A stretch of DNA of 64,000 bases from CAJWKT01 sp964465375. Lineage in GTDB: Bacteria; Pseudomonadota; Gammaproteobacteria; Steroidobacterales; Rariloculaceae. Under the pieces are notes generated by a model, which saw nothing but the letters and a program-made list of their open reading frames with translations, was not told the DNA's origin and made no database searches. Below, piece by piece: positions 1-9,086 of the stretch. The stretch spans positions 1 to 64,000 of the forward strand of contig CAYXIJ010000009.1 in the NCBI GenBank assembly GCA_964465375.1, given 5' to 3'. Positions within the stretch are counted from its first letter, which is position 1; each line of letters opens with the position of its first letter. The translations under genes and the position numbers were made by a program.

Positions 1-1
1 T

Positions 2-874
2 TATTTTTACTACTCCCTCAAATTAACAAAACCAAAAATTATTCTATTAAGTAACGATCATAATCCAGAGAATAGATGTTTGATAGAAATGGCAAGACAA
101 TTTGATATTAAAACTATATATGTTCAGCATGGTGGAGTAAGTGAACGGTTTCATAGTTTAGATTTTGATTATAGTTTTCTTGACGGCCAATATTCACTAG
201 ATATATATAAAAAGGTTGAAAACCGCCGAAGTCCAGCGTCAAGGCCACCAAAAAAAAGATTTGTGGCATTAACCGGTAGTTTGAGACGTTTACAAAAAAA
301 ACAAATAACTAGCCAAAAATGTGAAATAATTGGTTTGACGGTAAAAGGAACAGATTCATTAAAAGAGTTGGCGGAATTGTGTATAAAATTAAACAGATCA
401 AGAAAAATTATAGTTAGGCCACACCCCAGTATAAATTTTAATAGTTTTGTTAAACAATTTAAAAATCAATTTCCCAATCAAATCAATATTGAGTTTAGCA
501 ACCCACAGTTAGAGGAAGTGGGATGTTTTCTTTACATGATCGATTTATTAATTGCAGGAAATAGTACGATTTTACTTGAAGCCGCAATAGTAAAAGTAAT
601 CCCAATCTATTTTAAGTCTCAGAATGAAAAAGTGGATGATTATTATGGGTTTGTAAAAAATAGACTTGTAAAAAAATTTGAATCTATTGATAAAATAGTG
701 AGCTACATTGAAACAATAAATCCATCTAATTATAAATTTAATAAAGACGCTCTAAAATATTATAATGCATCGTACGATAAAGCTTATAATGAATCAGATA
801 AAATTGTAACAGAAAACATTTTATCATTACTTAAAAATAGCAAATTAAAATCCAGTAATTTTGTAATAATCTAA
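2..874 (+). CDS. Surface/capsular polysaccharide biosynthesis protein, 5'-partial
   Basis: The frame is open to the left edge of the window, so the true start lies upstream; the first in-window start-like codon (TTG at 80) falls inside continuous coding sequence. Visible features are an RPHPS motif near the middle and a later segment reading AGNSTILLEAA followed by a strand and proline. This arrangement is typical of the nucleotide-binding C-terminal half of glycosyl- and glycerophosphotransferase-like enzymes in capsule and lipopolysaccharide loci. The exact acceptor and donor cannot be told. It is the first of four consecutive very AT-rich genes on this strand, with a Wzy-like protein and glycosyltransferases downstream, which supports a role in surface glycan assembly. 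Family assignment is by motif only. Confidence 0.6.
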   Translation, partial: YFYYSLKLTKPKIILLSNDHNPENRCLIEMARQFDIKTIYVQHGGVSERFHSLDFDYSFLDGQYSLDIYKKVENRRSPASRPPKKRFVALTGSLRRLQKKQITSQKCEIIGLTVKGTDSLKELAELCIKLNRSRKIIVRPHPSINFNSFVKQFKNQFPNQINIEFSNPQLEEVGCFLYMIDLLIAGNSTILLEAAIVKVIPIYFKSQNEKVDDYYGFVKNRLVKKFESIDKIVSYIETINPSNYKFNKDALKYYNASYDKAYNESDKIVTENILSLLKNSKLKSSNFVII

Positions 875-908
875 TTCTTGTGAGTAATTTTAAATAATTA
901 AAGTTTAA

Positions 909-2183
909 ATGGAATATTGGCTATATATCTTTTCAAGCTCTGCAGCTTTATCTTATATATTTTTTAAAAAGAGAAAGTTTGATTTATTTACAATTTTAAT
1001 AATCTGTAGTTTTTATTATAGTAGTCCATTATTGATTGGGATTTTATATGATCCAGATAAACATAATATTATCAATATTTCCTCTGAAATTTATTGGTTT
1101 TATTCTTTGTTTTTTGGTGTTTCAATTATGGGAGCCCACATCTTTGATAAATTAAATAAAAAACAAGTTTATATTAAAAAATACAATTATTCCGCAATAC
1201 AATTTCATTTTCTAATTACCTCTTTTATTTTTCTAGTAATTTTAGCTATCGATTCAAGTTTTTTCTTTCAAAAAGAAGTTGGTGAAAAAAGTGCAAATCA
1301 GTTTGGGCCACTTTGGGGAGTATATACAGCAAGTAATTTAATTTTATTATCCCTGTCAATGAATTCGAGAATTAGACATTATATTGGCATTGCGATATTT
1401 TTTCTTTTAACTACTCTTATTGCTGGAAGCCGAGCATACTTTGCAGCTGGACTTGCGGTTATTGCTCTAGGGACTTTTAAGAACTCGACCCCGATGAGAA
1501 TAGGAATGAAATTTTCGCTTGTTTTAAAAATTTTAATTGGATTCACATTTATATTTTCATGGAAAATAGCCTATCCATTCATACTTGCAGGACAATATGG
1601 TGAAGCATTTCAAACAATTTCTGATCCAGTCGCTATTGGGTTCAGATTATTCAAGGGCAGTGAAGCAGGGCTTTGTATGTTAAGTTTTCATCATGCAATC
1701 GATTATTTCGAAACTTCTCCAGGTAGTTTTTTTGAGCTCATAGTGGTTAAGTTAATACCTTTCCTTTCTTTGGAATTCGCAACAGCGTTTAATTTGAATG
1801 GTTTAACATTTTCAGACATACTAAATGGTATTTTTTATAAAACTGTAAATTATGGTATGGCCTCTAATTTATGGGGATCCATCTATTATGTTATTGGCAA
1901 ACTCGGATTAATATTATTTGTTATGTTTTTTTCTTGGCTTATAATCATTTTAAATAAGCTAATAATAAAAAACAATCTTTGGTCCCACCATTTGGTAGGC
2001 CCTAGTGCTTTTCTTTGTTTTTATGGGACAAGACTTGAAGTTGGGAGTCTTGCTTATTTATTCTATGTTAATATTGCTCTTTTAATTTTATATGGGGTCA
2101 TGAAATCAATTTTAATTATTAAACCAAAAAACAAATCAATAGAATTTATTTTTTATTCTAAAAATTCAATTCCAAACTATTAA
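909..2183 (+). CDS. O-antigen polymerase-like multi-pass membrane protein
   Basis: A 424-residue protein made mostly of hydrophobic segments (about ten predicted membrane spans) separated by short basic loops, with a larger periplasmic-type loop around residues 220-300. Sequence identity in Wzy polymerases is usually too low for motif recognition. The call rests on topology, length and position between polysaccharide genes: Wzy proteins polymerise undecaprenyl-linked repeat units at the periplasmic face of the inner membrane. There is no clear Shine-Dalgarno before the ATG at 909. Base composition is very AT-rich, like its neighbours and unlike everything after 3.6 kb. It could instead be another O-unit transporter or acyl-transfer membrane protein. 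Confidence 0.62.
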   Translation: MEYWLYIFSSSAALSYIFFKKRKFDLFTILIICSFYYSSPLLIGILYDPDKHNIINISSEIYWFYSLFFGVSIMGAHIFDKLNKKQVYIKKYNYSAIQFHFLITSFIFLVILAIDSSFFFQKEVGEKSANQFGPLWGVYTASNLILLSLSMNSRIRHYIGIAIFFLLTTLIAGSRAYFAAGLAVIALGTFKNSTPMRIGMKFSLVLKILIGFTFIFSWKIAYPFILAGQYGEAFQTISDPVAIGFRLFKGSEAGLCMLSFHHAIDYFETSPGSFFELIVVKLIPFLSLEFATAFNLNGLTFSDILNGIFYKTVNYGMASNLWGSIYYVIGKLGLILFVMFFSWLIIILNKLIIKNNLWSHHLVGPSAFLCFYGTRLEVGSLAYLFYVNIALLILYGVMKSILIIKPKNKSIEFIFYSKNSIPNY

Positions 2184-2193
2184 ACTTAAATAA

Positions 2194-3345
2194 TTGAACA
2201 AAACAAACCTCAACTTCATTCATTTTTCATCTGATAACTATGGTGGATCTGATTTTTCTTTATTTGAATTAATATCTGGTTTAGATATAAATAAATTTAA
2301 TTTAATTATTTGTCTGGGGAAAAATGACCCTATGATTTCAAATTATGAAAACTTAGGAATCAAGGTATACACCTTAAGATATATCCCACCAAGAAATACT
2401 TATAATCCATTTCTTTTTTTTAATTTCATTCTAAATTTAATTCCAACTGTAATTCAACTTTGTAGAATAATTATAAAAGAAAAAGTTGACATTGTTCATG
2501 TAAACACTAGCCTTAATTTACAAGGTGCGATAGCAGCAAAATTAACTCAAAGGCCCTTATTATGGCATGTTAGAGAAATCGGGGGGACTAATATATTCTC
2601 TGATTTAATTAGAAGGTGCTTATGTTTATTCCCCACAAAAATAATAGCTATTTCTAAAGCAGTTTGTGATCATTTGAAATATTATTCCGCCAAACCAATA
2701 CTGATTTATAATGCAATAAATATCGAAAATTATAAGAATTCACTAAACTTTGGAGGCATAAAAAGTGAACTGGGAATAGAAAATTATTCAAAAATAGTTA
2801 CGACTATTGGCCGCCTAGAGTTTTGGAAGGGACAACATATTTTTATTGAATCAATTCCCCAAATTTTAAAAACACATCCAAACACAAAATTTTTAATTGT
2901 TGGAGGTCCTGCAAAAAACAAATTGGAGTATAATCATTGCCTCCAAAAAAGATGTGAAGAACTAAAAATCCAAAATAGTGTGATATTTACCGGATTACGT
3001 AATGATATTAACAAGATTCTATCATTAAGCAGTTTATTAGTATTGCCTTCAGTCATGGCAGAACCTTTTGGTAGAACAGTTATTGAAAGCATGGCTGCAG
3101 GGTGCCCTGTCATAGCAACTGCAGCTGGAGGGCCACTAGAAATCGTATTAAATGATGAGACTGGATTTTTAGTTCCACCAAATGATTCAAATGCAATTGC
3201 AAATAGAGTGAATAAATTACTTTCAGACCCTCTTTTAGCCAGTTCATTTGCAGAGAAGGGTAAAAAGCGAGCATTTCAACATTTTTCATTAGAGCGCCTT
3301 GTAAATGATTTTGAAGATCTAATAAAAACGGTATTAAATGAATAA
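2194..3345 (+). CDS. Glycosyltransferase family 4 (GT-B fold)
   Basis: A 383-residue protein with the usual GT4 layout. The N-terminal acceptor domain contains a GGSDFSLFEL glycine-rich stretch and an HVNTSL/HVRE pair. The C-terminal donor domain contains TIGRLEFWKGQ near residue 210 and the EX7E motif in EPFGRTVIESMAAG near residue 290, followed by a GG-P-E-V block that contacts the nucleotide sugar. The product is expected to add one sugar to a lipid-linked O-unit in the cytoplasm. The chosen start is TTG at 2194, ten bases after the upstream gene; no ATG lies nearby in frame. Its stop overlaps the next reading frame by eight bases, consistent with co-transcription. Confidence 0.85.
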   Translation: MNKTNLNFIHFSSDNYGGSDFSLFELISGLDINKFNLIICLGKNDPMISNYENLGIKVYTLRYIPPRNTYNPFLFFNFILNLIPTVIQLCRIIIKEKVDIVHVNTSLNLQGAIAAKLTQRPLLWHVREIGGTNIFSDLIRRCLCLFPTKIIAISKAVCDHLKYYSAKPILIYNAINIENYKNSLNFGGIKSELGIENYSKIVTTIGRLEFWKGQHIFIESIPQILKTHPNTKFLIVGGPAKNKLEYNHCLQKRCEELKIQNSVIFTGLRNDINKILSLSSLLVLPSVMAEPFGRTVIESMAAGCPVIATAAGGPLEIVLNDETGFLVPPNDSNAIANRVNKLLSDPLLASSFAEKGKKRAFQHFSLERLVNDFEDLIKTVLNE

Positions 3346-3682
3346 AACTATAAAAAAGTATGAATCGGAAAAAAGTGTTGGTATAGTTATCCTAACACTT
3401 AATGCAGCGAAAACCGTAAATAATATATTAGAAAAAATTGATTTTAAAAGGTATAAGGTTCTAATCCTTGATTCATTTTCATCAGATAATACCTTAGAAA
3501 TTTGTGGGCGATATAATTGTGAAATAAAAACCATAAATAAAAATGAATTCAATCACGGCCTAACGCGCGAACAAGCTTATTTTTTGACGAGCGTTGCCGT
3601 AGACCTGAGAATTGGCCAGCTTGTTGATGCAGGACATATCAATGTGACGGCAATTGTACCCCTCGACATTTTCGTTGAATAA
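3338..3682 (+). pseudogene. Chimeric remnant: GT2 glycosyltransferase N-terminus fused to acetamidase C-terminus
   Basis: The 114-residue frame is a mosaic. Residues 1 to about 73 are the start of a GT2 rhamnosyltransferase-type enzyme: a VGIVILTLNAA strand, ILDSFSSDNT with the first aspartate of the GT-A fold, then NEFNHG. From HGLTRE onward the sequence is the last ~40 residues of an acetamidase/formamidase, closely matching the end of the intact homologue at 47464-48705 (EQAY..TSVAVDLRIGQLVD ... PLDIF). Both families can be read through the shared HGLTxE stretch at 3553-3573, so the join lies there. Neither enzyme can be functional: the GT2 lacks its DXD region and the amidase its whole catalytic part. 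Composition changes from very AT-rich to balanced at the same place. It is either a recombination boundary or an assembly chimera. Confidence 0.8.
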
Positions 3683-3745
3683 ATTTCTTTGTCAGGAGTC
3701 ATGCTTTAGCTTTCCTGTGTTGCCGAATTTGAGGAGAAGATTGAC

Positions 3746-5206
3746 ATGACAGAACAATTTTCAAGATTTGCCATTGCTTTGTTACTAACAAATGCTTGGG
3801 TAACAGATCTGTTAGCCCAGAGCGATGTCGCATTCGCGCCTGAAGTCTATGCGGAGAGACGCATGCTCTTGATGGAACAGATCGGCAATGCTGCACTTAT
3901 AGTTCCTGGAAAATATATGATACAGCCGGAACATATATTAAAGCAGGACCCCAATTTCTGGTATCTGACAGGAGTGGAGTCTCCCTATGCGATCTTGGTG
4001 GTTGTTCCAGAAGAAGACAGGTTGCGAGAGATTTTATTTTTGCCTGATCATTTTCAATTTGCGGTCTCAAATTTCCCCCAGAAAGACCTGCGATTTCGCG
4101 CCGCTACTTGGAACCAACCTATACGCCGTTTGTATCCTGGAGATGGAGCTCAAACTGCTACCGGTATAGCAGAAACCTATTTTGTTGATGATTTCAAAGA
4201 TCGGGTACTGGAAATCGTTAGCGAGAAAAAAACTATCTATTTCACGAGTGACACAGAAGAGTACTACGCTCCACCTGGGCTATCTCCGGCAACCTCCTTT
4301 AGTCAGCAACTCGAGTCTGATTTGGCTGCCATCTTTCCGGAAGCGACAATAAAGGATGCAACACCGCTCGTAAATAGTATGCGTGATATAAAAGATGAGC
4401 ATGAAATCGCATTAATTCGCAGAGCCGTTGAAATTAGTATCATGAGTCTTGCAGCTGCAGGCAGGGCAATTGAGCCGGGAAAAAATGCACTGGAGCTTGT
4501 CGGTCTAATGCAGCATATATGGAAGCGCGAAGGCGCGCCGCACGTTTCACACCCACCGATGTTTGCAGTTGGGCCAGATTCCTTGCGTATGTACGCACTT
4601 AGTTATGAAAACTACAACAATGTTGATCATGTTATGCAGTCCGGGGAACTTGCTTATGTTGACTATGGAGTTGCTGAGGTCGATATGTACGCGTCAGATA
4701 TATGTCGGACGTTCCCAGTCTCGGGGAAATTCACTCCGGAACAACGGAAGTACTACGACATCGTTGTTGAAGCGGAGGAAGCGGCGCTTGCGAGTATCAA
4801 GCCAGGAGCAAAATACATCGATCTTGTAAAAGCATCGGCGGGGGTGTTTAAGAAATATGGCCTACAGAAATACGAGGATATTGATGTAATGGGGGTGGAA
4901 AATGTTTGGGGTATTTTCCCATCACCAACGCATTTTTTAGGTGAGCCCCTATCCAGTCCAGCACCTGTTTCCGCTCGTGGCCTAGGTCATCACGTCGATC
5001 TCGTGGTAGCACGGGCCATTACTGACCCTGATACATCCATTGAGCCGGGCATGGTGATTACCTTAGAGCCAAAGCTCTATATCCCTGAGCTTGGTACCGG
5101 CATGATGATTGAAGACATGATCCTCATTACTGAAGACGGTTACGAAAATCTATCAAAAAATTTAGCACGAACCGCAGATGAGATTGAAGCTCTCATGGCG
5201 CAATAA
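3746..5206 (+). CDS. Exported M24-family Xaa-Pro aminopeptidase
   Basis: A 486-residue metallopeptidase with an N-terminal signal peptide ending near LLAQ (residue 25). An aminopeptidase-P N-terminal domain follows (PNFWYLTG near 70), then the pita-bread M24 domain. The five dinuclear-metal ligands can be placed: D306 (YVDYG), D318 (ASDIC), H415 (GLGHH), E441 (TLEP) and E456 (MIED). It should remove N-terminal residues preceding proline, in the periplasm given the signal. A GAGGAGA ribosome-binding site ends ten bases before the ATG at 3746, which fixes the start. It stands alone, between the chimeric acetamidase tail and the VOC gene, with about 180 noncoding bases after it. Confidence 0.9.
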   Translation: MTEQFSRFAIALLLTNAWVTDLLAQSDVAFAPEVYAERRMLLMEQIGNAALIVPGKYMIQPEHILKQDPNFWYLTGVESPYAILVVVPEEDRLREILFLPDHFQFAVSNFPQKDLRFRAATWNQPIRRLYPGDGAQTATGIAETYFVDDFKDRVLEIVSEKKTIYFTSDTEEYYAPPGLSPATSFSQQLESDLAAIFPEATIKDATPLVNSMRDIKDEHEIALIRRAVEISIMSLAAAGRAIEPGKNALELVGLMQHIWKREGAPHVSHPPMFAVGPDSLRMYALSYENYNNVDHVMQSGELAYVDYGVAEVDMYASDICRTFPVSGKFTPEQRKYYDIVVEAEEAALASIKPGAKYIDLVKASAGVFKKYGLQKYEDIDVMGVENVWGIFPSPTHFLGEPLSSPAPVSARGLGHHVDLVVARAITDPDTSIEPGMVITLEPKLYIPELGTGMMIEDMILITEDGYENLSKNLARTADEIEALMAQ

Positions 5207-5389
5207 GGCACAGTGTGCCAGTTCCGTGCAAGTAACTTAACGGTTTGGCAAGCTAGTGCAATTGAGTCTGTTTGGCACAAATTAAGAGGTTGCATATTCG
5301 TGTGATGCGCGACTAGTTGGAACTTGACTCTGAGTCATGGTTTTTGCATTGTGAGCGCTTGTAAGGGGATCAATTCTTGGAGAATAAAA

Positions 5390-6103
5390 ATGTTAAAAAG
5401 TAATGGTATTCACCACTTGGCTATTATGACGGCTGACATGAAAGCGCAGGTGAGTTTTTGGTCGGACGTCCTTGGTGCAAAGTTGGTGGCGATGTATTAC
5501 ATGCATGGTACTGATGGATATTTTCATGCGTTTATGGAACTTAATGGTGCGACGACAGGAGAACCTGCATGTCATGTAGCGTTTGTACAATGTCCCGGTA
5601 TAGAGAAAATCCCTTCGGAGGTTGGTGTAACGCACGCTGGTAACGTTTTGGCGCCTTCATCGGCTGGTACCATGCAGCACTTCGCCGTCAATGTAGACTC
5701 TGAAGAGGAATTACTTGCAATGCGCGATCGGATTCGATCTAAGGGTGTCAGGGTTCAGGGTCCACTGGATCATGGATTTTGTCAGTCGATTTATTTTGCT
5801 GGCCCAGAAAATACGGTGTTAGAAGTTTGCAGTTCCTTGGGGAGAGACATAAACGCAGAGTCTTGGGTTGATCCAGAGGTTCAGGAAAAACTAGGGATAT
5901 CCGATGAAGAACTTGCGGCGTATAAAAACCCCAAGGATTATTCAAATTCGGGTGGCCCCATTCCTCAGCCGCCTATTTCAGACGGTAAGCCCGTATATAC
6001 CGGAATGCCTGATAGATATTCTGCTACATGGGATTGGCCGGACAAAGAGGTCTTTGAAAAGCTGAGCGAAAGCACTCCTCCGGTAGATGTAGAGGTTGCC
6101 TAG
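5390..6103 (+). CDS. VOC-family protein (glyoxalase / extradiol dioxygenase-like)
   Basis: A 237-residue protein beginning IHHLAIMTADM, the typical first strand of a VOC module. Likely metal ligands are the histidine of IHHLA (residue 9), the histidine of MQHFAV and the glutamate of VLEVC, giving the His-His-Glu set of metal-dependent VOC enzymes. Two beta-alpha-beta-beta-beta modules span about residues 5-150; a proline-rich tail ends with a DWPD stretch. The start is taken at ATG 5390, preceded by TTGGAGAATAAA; a longer frame from 5324 lacks a ribosome site and codes atypical sequence. Placement before an aldehyde dehydrogenase and an MFS transporter suggests ring cleavage or aldehyde-forming catabolism, but the substrate is unknown. 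Confidence 0.85.
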   Translation: MLKSNGIHHLAIMTADMKAQVSFWSDVLGAKLVAMYYMHGTDGYFHAFMELNGATTGEPACHVAFVQCPGIEKIPSEVGVTHAGNVLAPSSAGTMQHFAVNVDSEEELLAMRDRIRSKGVRVQGPLDHGFCQSIYFAGPENTVLEVCSSLGRDINAESWVDPEVQEKLGISDEELAAYKNPKDYSNSGGPIPQPPISDGKPVYTGMPDRYSATWDWPDKEVFEKLSESTPPVDVEVA

Positions 6104-6189
6104 CTCTGGACGAAATACCCACACCAGAAAAGTGGGATATTTGGTTCAAAACTCCCGGACAAGAATGATCGACATAAAGGGGCAGAAAG

Positions 6190-7631
6190 GTGCGTGAAAA
6201 TCTACAGTTCTATATTGATGGCCAGTGGGTTGACCCTGTCGATGCCAATACATTGGATGTTATAGATCCCTCCACTGAGGCAGTGGCTGGCCGGATCAGT
6301 ATTGGTTCTGCAGAGGATGTGGATAGGGCAGTGGCTTCTGCCAAGAAAGCATTCCAAGATTGGTCTACGACGTCTAGGGAAGAGCGTCTATTGGTGCTGA
6401 AGCGCATTATAGAGAAGTTTGAGGCTAGATTAGATGAGCTGGCTGAGGTCATTACAGAAGAGATGGGCGCACCAAGTTGGCTAGCAGGAGACTTTCATGC
6501 CCCTCTTGGTGTAAATCATTTCAGATCTGCTGTTAAGGTATTAAAGGATTTCAGTTTCGAAGATGACCGCGGAACAACCCGCGTGGCTATGGAGCCCATC
6601 GGTGTGTGTGGATTCATAACGCCGTGGAATTGGCCAATTCATCAGGTTTGTGCCAAGACTGCTCCTGCGCTAGCCGTCGGATGCACTATTGTGCTCAAAC
6701 CATCGGAAATCGCCCCGTTCTCTGCCCAGATATTTACCGAAATTTTGGATGCAGCGGGCATCCCACCGGGTGTTTTTAATCTAGTTCAAGGAGAGGGTCC
6801 TGTCGTTGGTGCTGCGATGGCAGCCCATCCACAGATCGACATGATCTCCATTACAGGATCCACCCGTGCAGGCATCGAANNNNNNNNNNGGCTAGGGCAG
6901 CTGCAAAAACAGTTAAGCGTGTCCATCAGGAGTTAGGCGGAAAGAGCCCCAACATTGTGCTAGAAGACGCAGATTTAGAGGCTGCAATCACTGGCAGTGT
7001 AGGGGCTGTCATGCAGAACACCGGGCAGTCTTGTCGGGCGCCCACTCGGATGCTGGTGCCGAACAAACTGATGGATAAGATTTCTAAAATGGCAAAAGAA
7101 GTTGCAGAAAGTTGGGCTCCAGGCGACCCCAAGGAAGGCAGCCGAATGGGTCCTGTGGTTTCTGAGGCACAGTGGGAAAAAGTTCAGCGACTGATTAGCA
7201 GCGGCATTGAAGAGGGGGGCACACTGGTAACAGGCGGACCCGGAAAACCAGAAGGCCTGGAGCGTGGCTATTTTGTAAAGCCTACAATTTTTCGCGATGT
7301 TAATAACGAGATGGAAATTGCTCGCCAAGAAATTTTTGGTCCTGTGCTTTGCATAATCGGTTATGACGATGAGGATGAGGCCATTGAAATCGGTAACGAT
7401 ACAGATTACGGGCTTGCGGGTTACGTGCATAGCAGTGATATTGAGCATGCGCGCCAGGTTGCTACTAGGATTCGAGCCGGTTACATTAGTCTCAATAATG
7501 CAGGGCTCGATTTAAATGCGCCTTTTGGGGGGTATAAGCAGTCTGGAAATGGCCGCGAATTTAGTGATCATGCCTTCATGGAATTTTTAGAATTGAAATC
7601 TGTGCTCGGATACACTGTTTCCGGAACGTAG
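6190..7631 (+). CDS. NAD(P)+-dependent aldehyde dehydrogenase, interrupted by an assembly gap
   Basis: An aldehyde dehydrogenase superfamily enzyme of normal length (~480 residues) once the gap at 6880-6889 is bridged. Visible are the oxyanion asparagine in PWNWP, the cofactor-binding ITGSTRAG block, the general base in HQELGGKSP, the nucleophilic cysteine in NTGQSCRAP, EIFGPVL, and a C-terminal PFGGYKQSGNGRE. It oxidises an aldehyde to an acid in the cytoplasm. Upstream codons lie in one frame and downstream codons in another only because the Ns are an arbitrary ten; two missing bases would restore GIE-V-ARAAAKTVKRV, the family consensus. Start is GTG at 6190 after AAAGGGGCAGAAAG. Probably co-transcribed with the VOC gene 86 bases upstream. 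Confidence 0.92.
6880..6889. other. Scaffold gap (10 N)
   Basis: Ten consecutive N characters inside the aldehyde dehydrogenase gene. Reading frame on the two sides requires a true insert of length 2 modulo 3, so the ten Ns are a placeholder length. The local protein alignment is satisfied by two bases. Confidence 0.98.
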
Positions 7632-7750
7632 TCGTTCCCGCTGTCTAGTTGGCTGTAGTCTTTTGTGTATTGGTGTAAGGGAGAGCAACAGCTCTTCCAG
7701 TCTAGAATGAGCTGCTAGTGAGCTGCAGATAATCATTTTCAAGTTTTCCA

Positions 7751-8998
7751 ATGAATCAACCTAGTTCGCAAGCTTCTTTTGGTGCCCTGCGTCAACCAGG
7801 CTATCGAGCTTATTTCATCACCTCAGCAGTGGCATGGATGGCTGATTCAATTGAGCATGTAATCAGTTATTGGATTTTGTTCGAGAAATTTGAGTCTCCC
7901 GCTCTAGGGGGATTTGCGGTTATTTCTCATTGGCTACCGTTTTTATTGTTCTCTTTTTGGTCCGGTGCGCTTGCGGACCGATTTGATCCAAGACGCATCA
8001 TTCAGGTTGGTATGGGTCTGTTTATGGCCGTGTCAGTAGCATGGGGCTTGTTGTTTATTCTAGATACCGTTGAGATTTGGTATGCGGTAGTCCTGTTAAT
8101 TTTACATGGCCTTGCCGGTGTCCTGTGGGCCCCGTCTATGCAGCTGCTGGTACACGATATTGTTGGGCCTAAGCAGCTCCAAAGCGGGGTTCGACTGAAT
8201 GCTACAGCCCGCTATCTCGGACTTTTAGGTGGGCCTGCGATTGGCAGTGCCGCTATGCTGGTATTGGGCCCCTCCCTTGGCATTCTTTTAAATGCATTTC
8301 TTTATTTGCCTCTAGTTTTTTGGCTATGGAGGGCGCCCTATGGCCCTCGTTACGGGCGCAGTAAGTCCGCATTGAAAAACCCAATGAGGGGTATTCGTGA
8401 TGCGATTTCTACGCTCCAAGCTGTTGCTGGTAATCGGATCATCATTGGTATGACCTTACTTGCTGGTAGCGCGGGTTTGTTTGTTGGGAATGGGTATCAC
8501 CCCCAGATGCCTGAGTTTGCACATGATTTAGGTTATGGTGCTGCAGGATTCACCTATGGGATGTTGTTTGCCGCTGATGCCTGCGGTGCGCTTATTGCCG
8601 GCGTAGTTTTAGAGGCAAGAGGATTACTGCAACCAAAGGCCCGCAGCGCGTTGGTTTTGGCAATGTTATGGTGTTGCACAATAATTGGTTTTTCAGCCTC
8701 TAGCAGTTATTTATTGGCGCTGTTACTTTTGTTTTTCGCAGGATTTCTTGAGCTTTCGTTTCATGCTATGGCACAGACACTAGTCCAGCTAGGCTCGCCG
8801 GCAGGTATCCGTGGACGTGTTATTGGCCTCTACAATATGGCAGCGTTAGGTATGCGCACATTTTCTGGTATCACTATTGGTTTTGTTGGTGGGGTGATCG
8901 GTATTCACTGGTCACTTGGATTAAGTGCACTGGTGCTTCTGGTGGTTGTTAGTAATTTGTTTATTTACCTTTCAAATTCCAAGTCCATAAAAATCTAG
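7751..8998 (+). CDS. MFS transporter (drug/siderophore-exporter-like)
   Basis: A 415-residue protein of alternating hydrophobic segments compatible with twelve transmembrane helices. A GALADRFDPRRI loop between helices 2 and 3 corresponds to the MFS motif A; a second basic loop (APYGPRYGRSKS) falls near the middle between the two six-helix halves. The start GALRQPGYRAYFITSA resembles the MFS_3/EntS-type exporters that act on siderophores, drugs or metabolites at the inner membrane. Substrate unknown. It follows the aldehyde dehydrogenase by about 120 bases on the same strand, so it may export or import a compound handled by the VOC/ALDH pair. No clear Shine-Dalgarno precedes the ATG at 7751. 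Confidence 0.85.
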   Translation: MNQPSSQASFGALRQPGYRAYFITSAVAWMADSIEHVISYWILFEKFESPALGGFAVISHWLPFLLFSFWSGALADRFDPRRIIQVGMGLFMAVSVAWGLLFILDTVEIWYAVVLLILHGLAGVLWAPSMQLLVHDIVGPKQLQSGVRLNATARYLGLLGGPAIGSAAMLVLGPSLGILLNAFLYLPLVFWLWRAPYGPRYGRSKSALKNPMRGIRDAISTLQAVAGNRIIIGMTLLAGSAGLFVGNGYHPQMPEFAHDLGYGAAGFTYGMLFAADACGALIAGVVLEARGLLQPKARSALVLAMLWCCTIIGFSASSSYLLALLLLFFAGFLELSFHAMAQTLVQLGSPAGIRGRVIGLYNMAALGMRTFSGITIGFVGGVIGIHWSLGLSALVLLVVVSNLFIYLSNSKSIKI

Positions 8999-9086
8999 CT
9001 ATTGTCTTGGCTTCCTCATCATCCCCGTTGGAATTCACCGGCAGGGCATTTGTTTTAAGCATGAGATTGCCCGGTTTTAGTAATTG

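Noticed and set aside
6975..7448. Minus-strand 157-residue frame within the aldehyde dehydrogenase
   Set aside because: Antisense shadow of a well-supported enzyme with catalytic residues on the plus strand.
9001..9086. Hairpin with GGGCA/TGCCC arms between the convergent MFS and hydrolase genes
   Set aside because: Only a five-base stem with a long loop; too weak to call a terminator.
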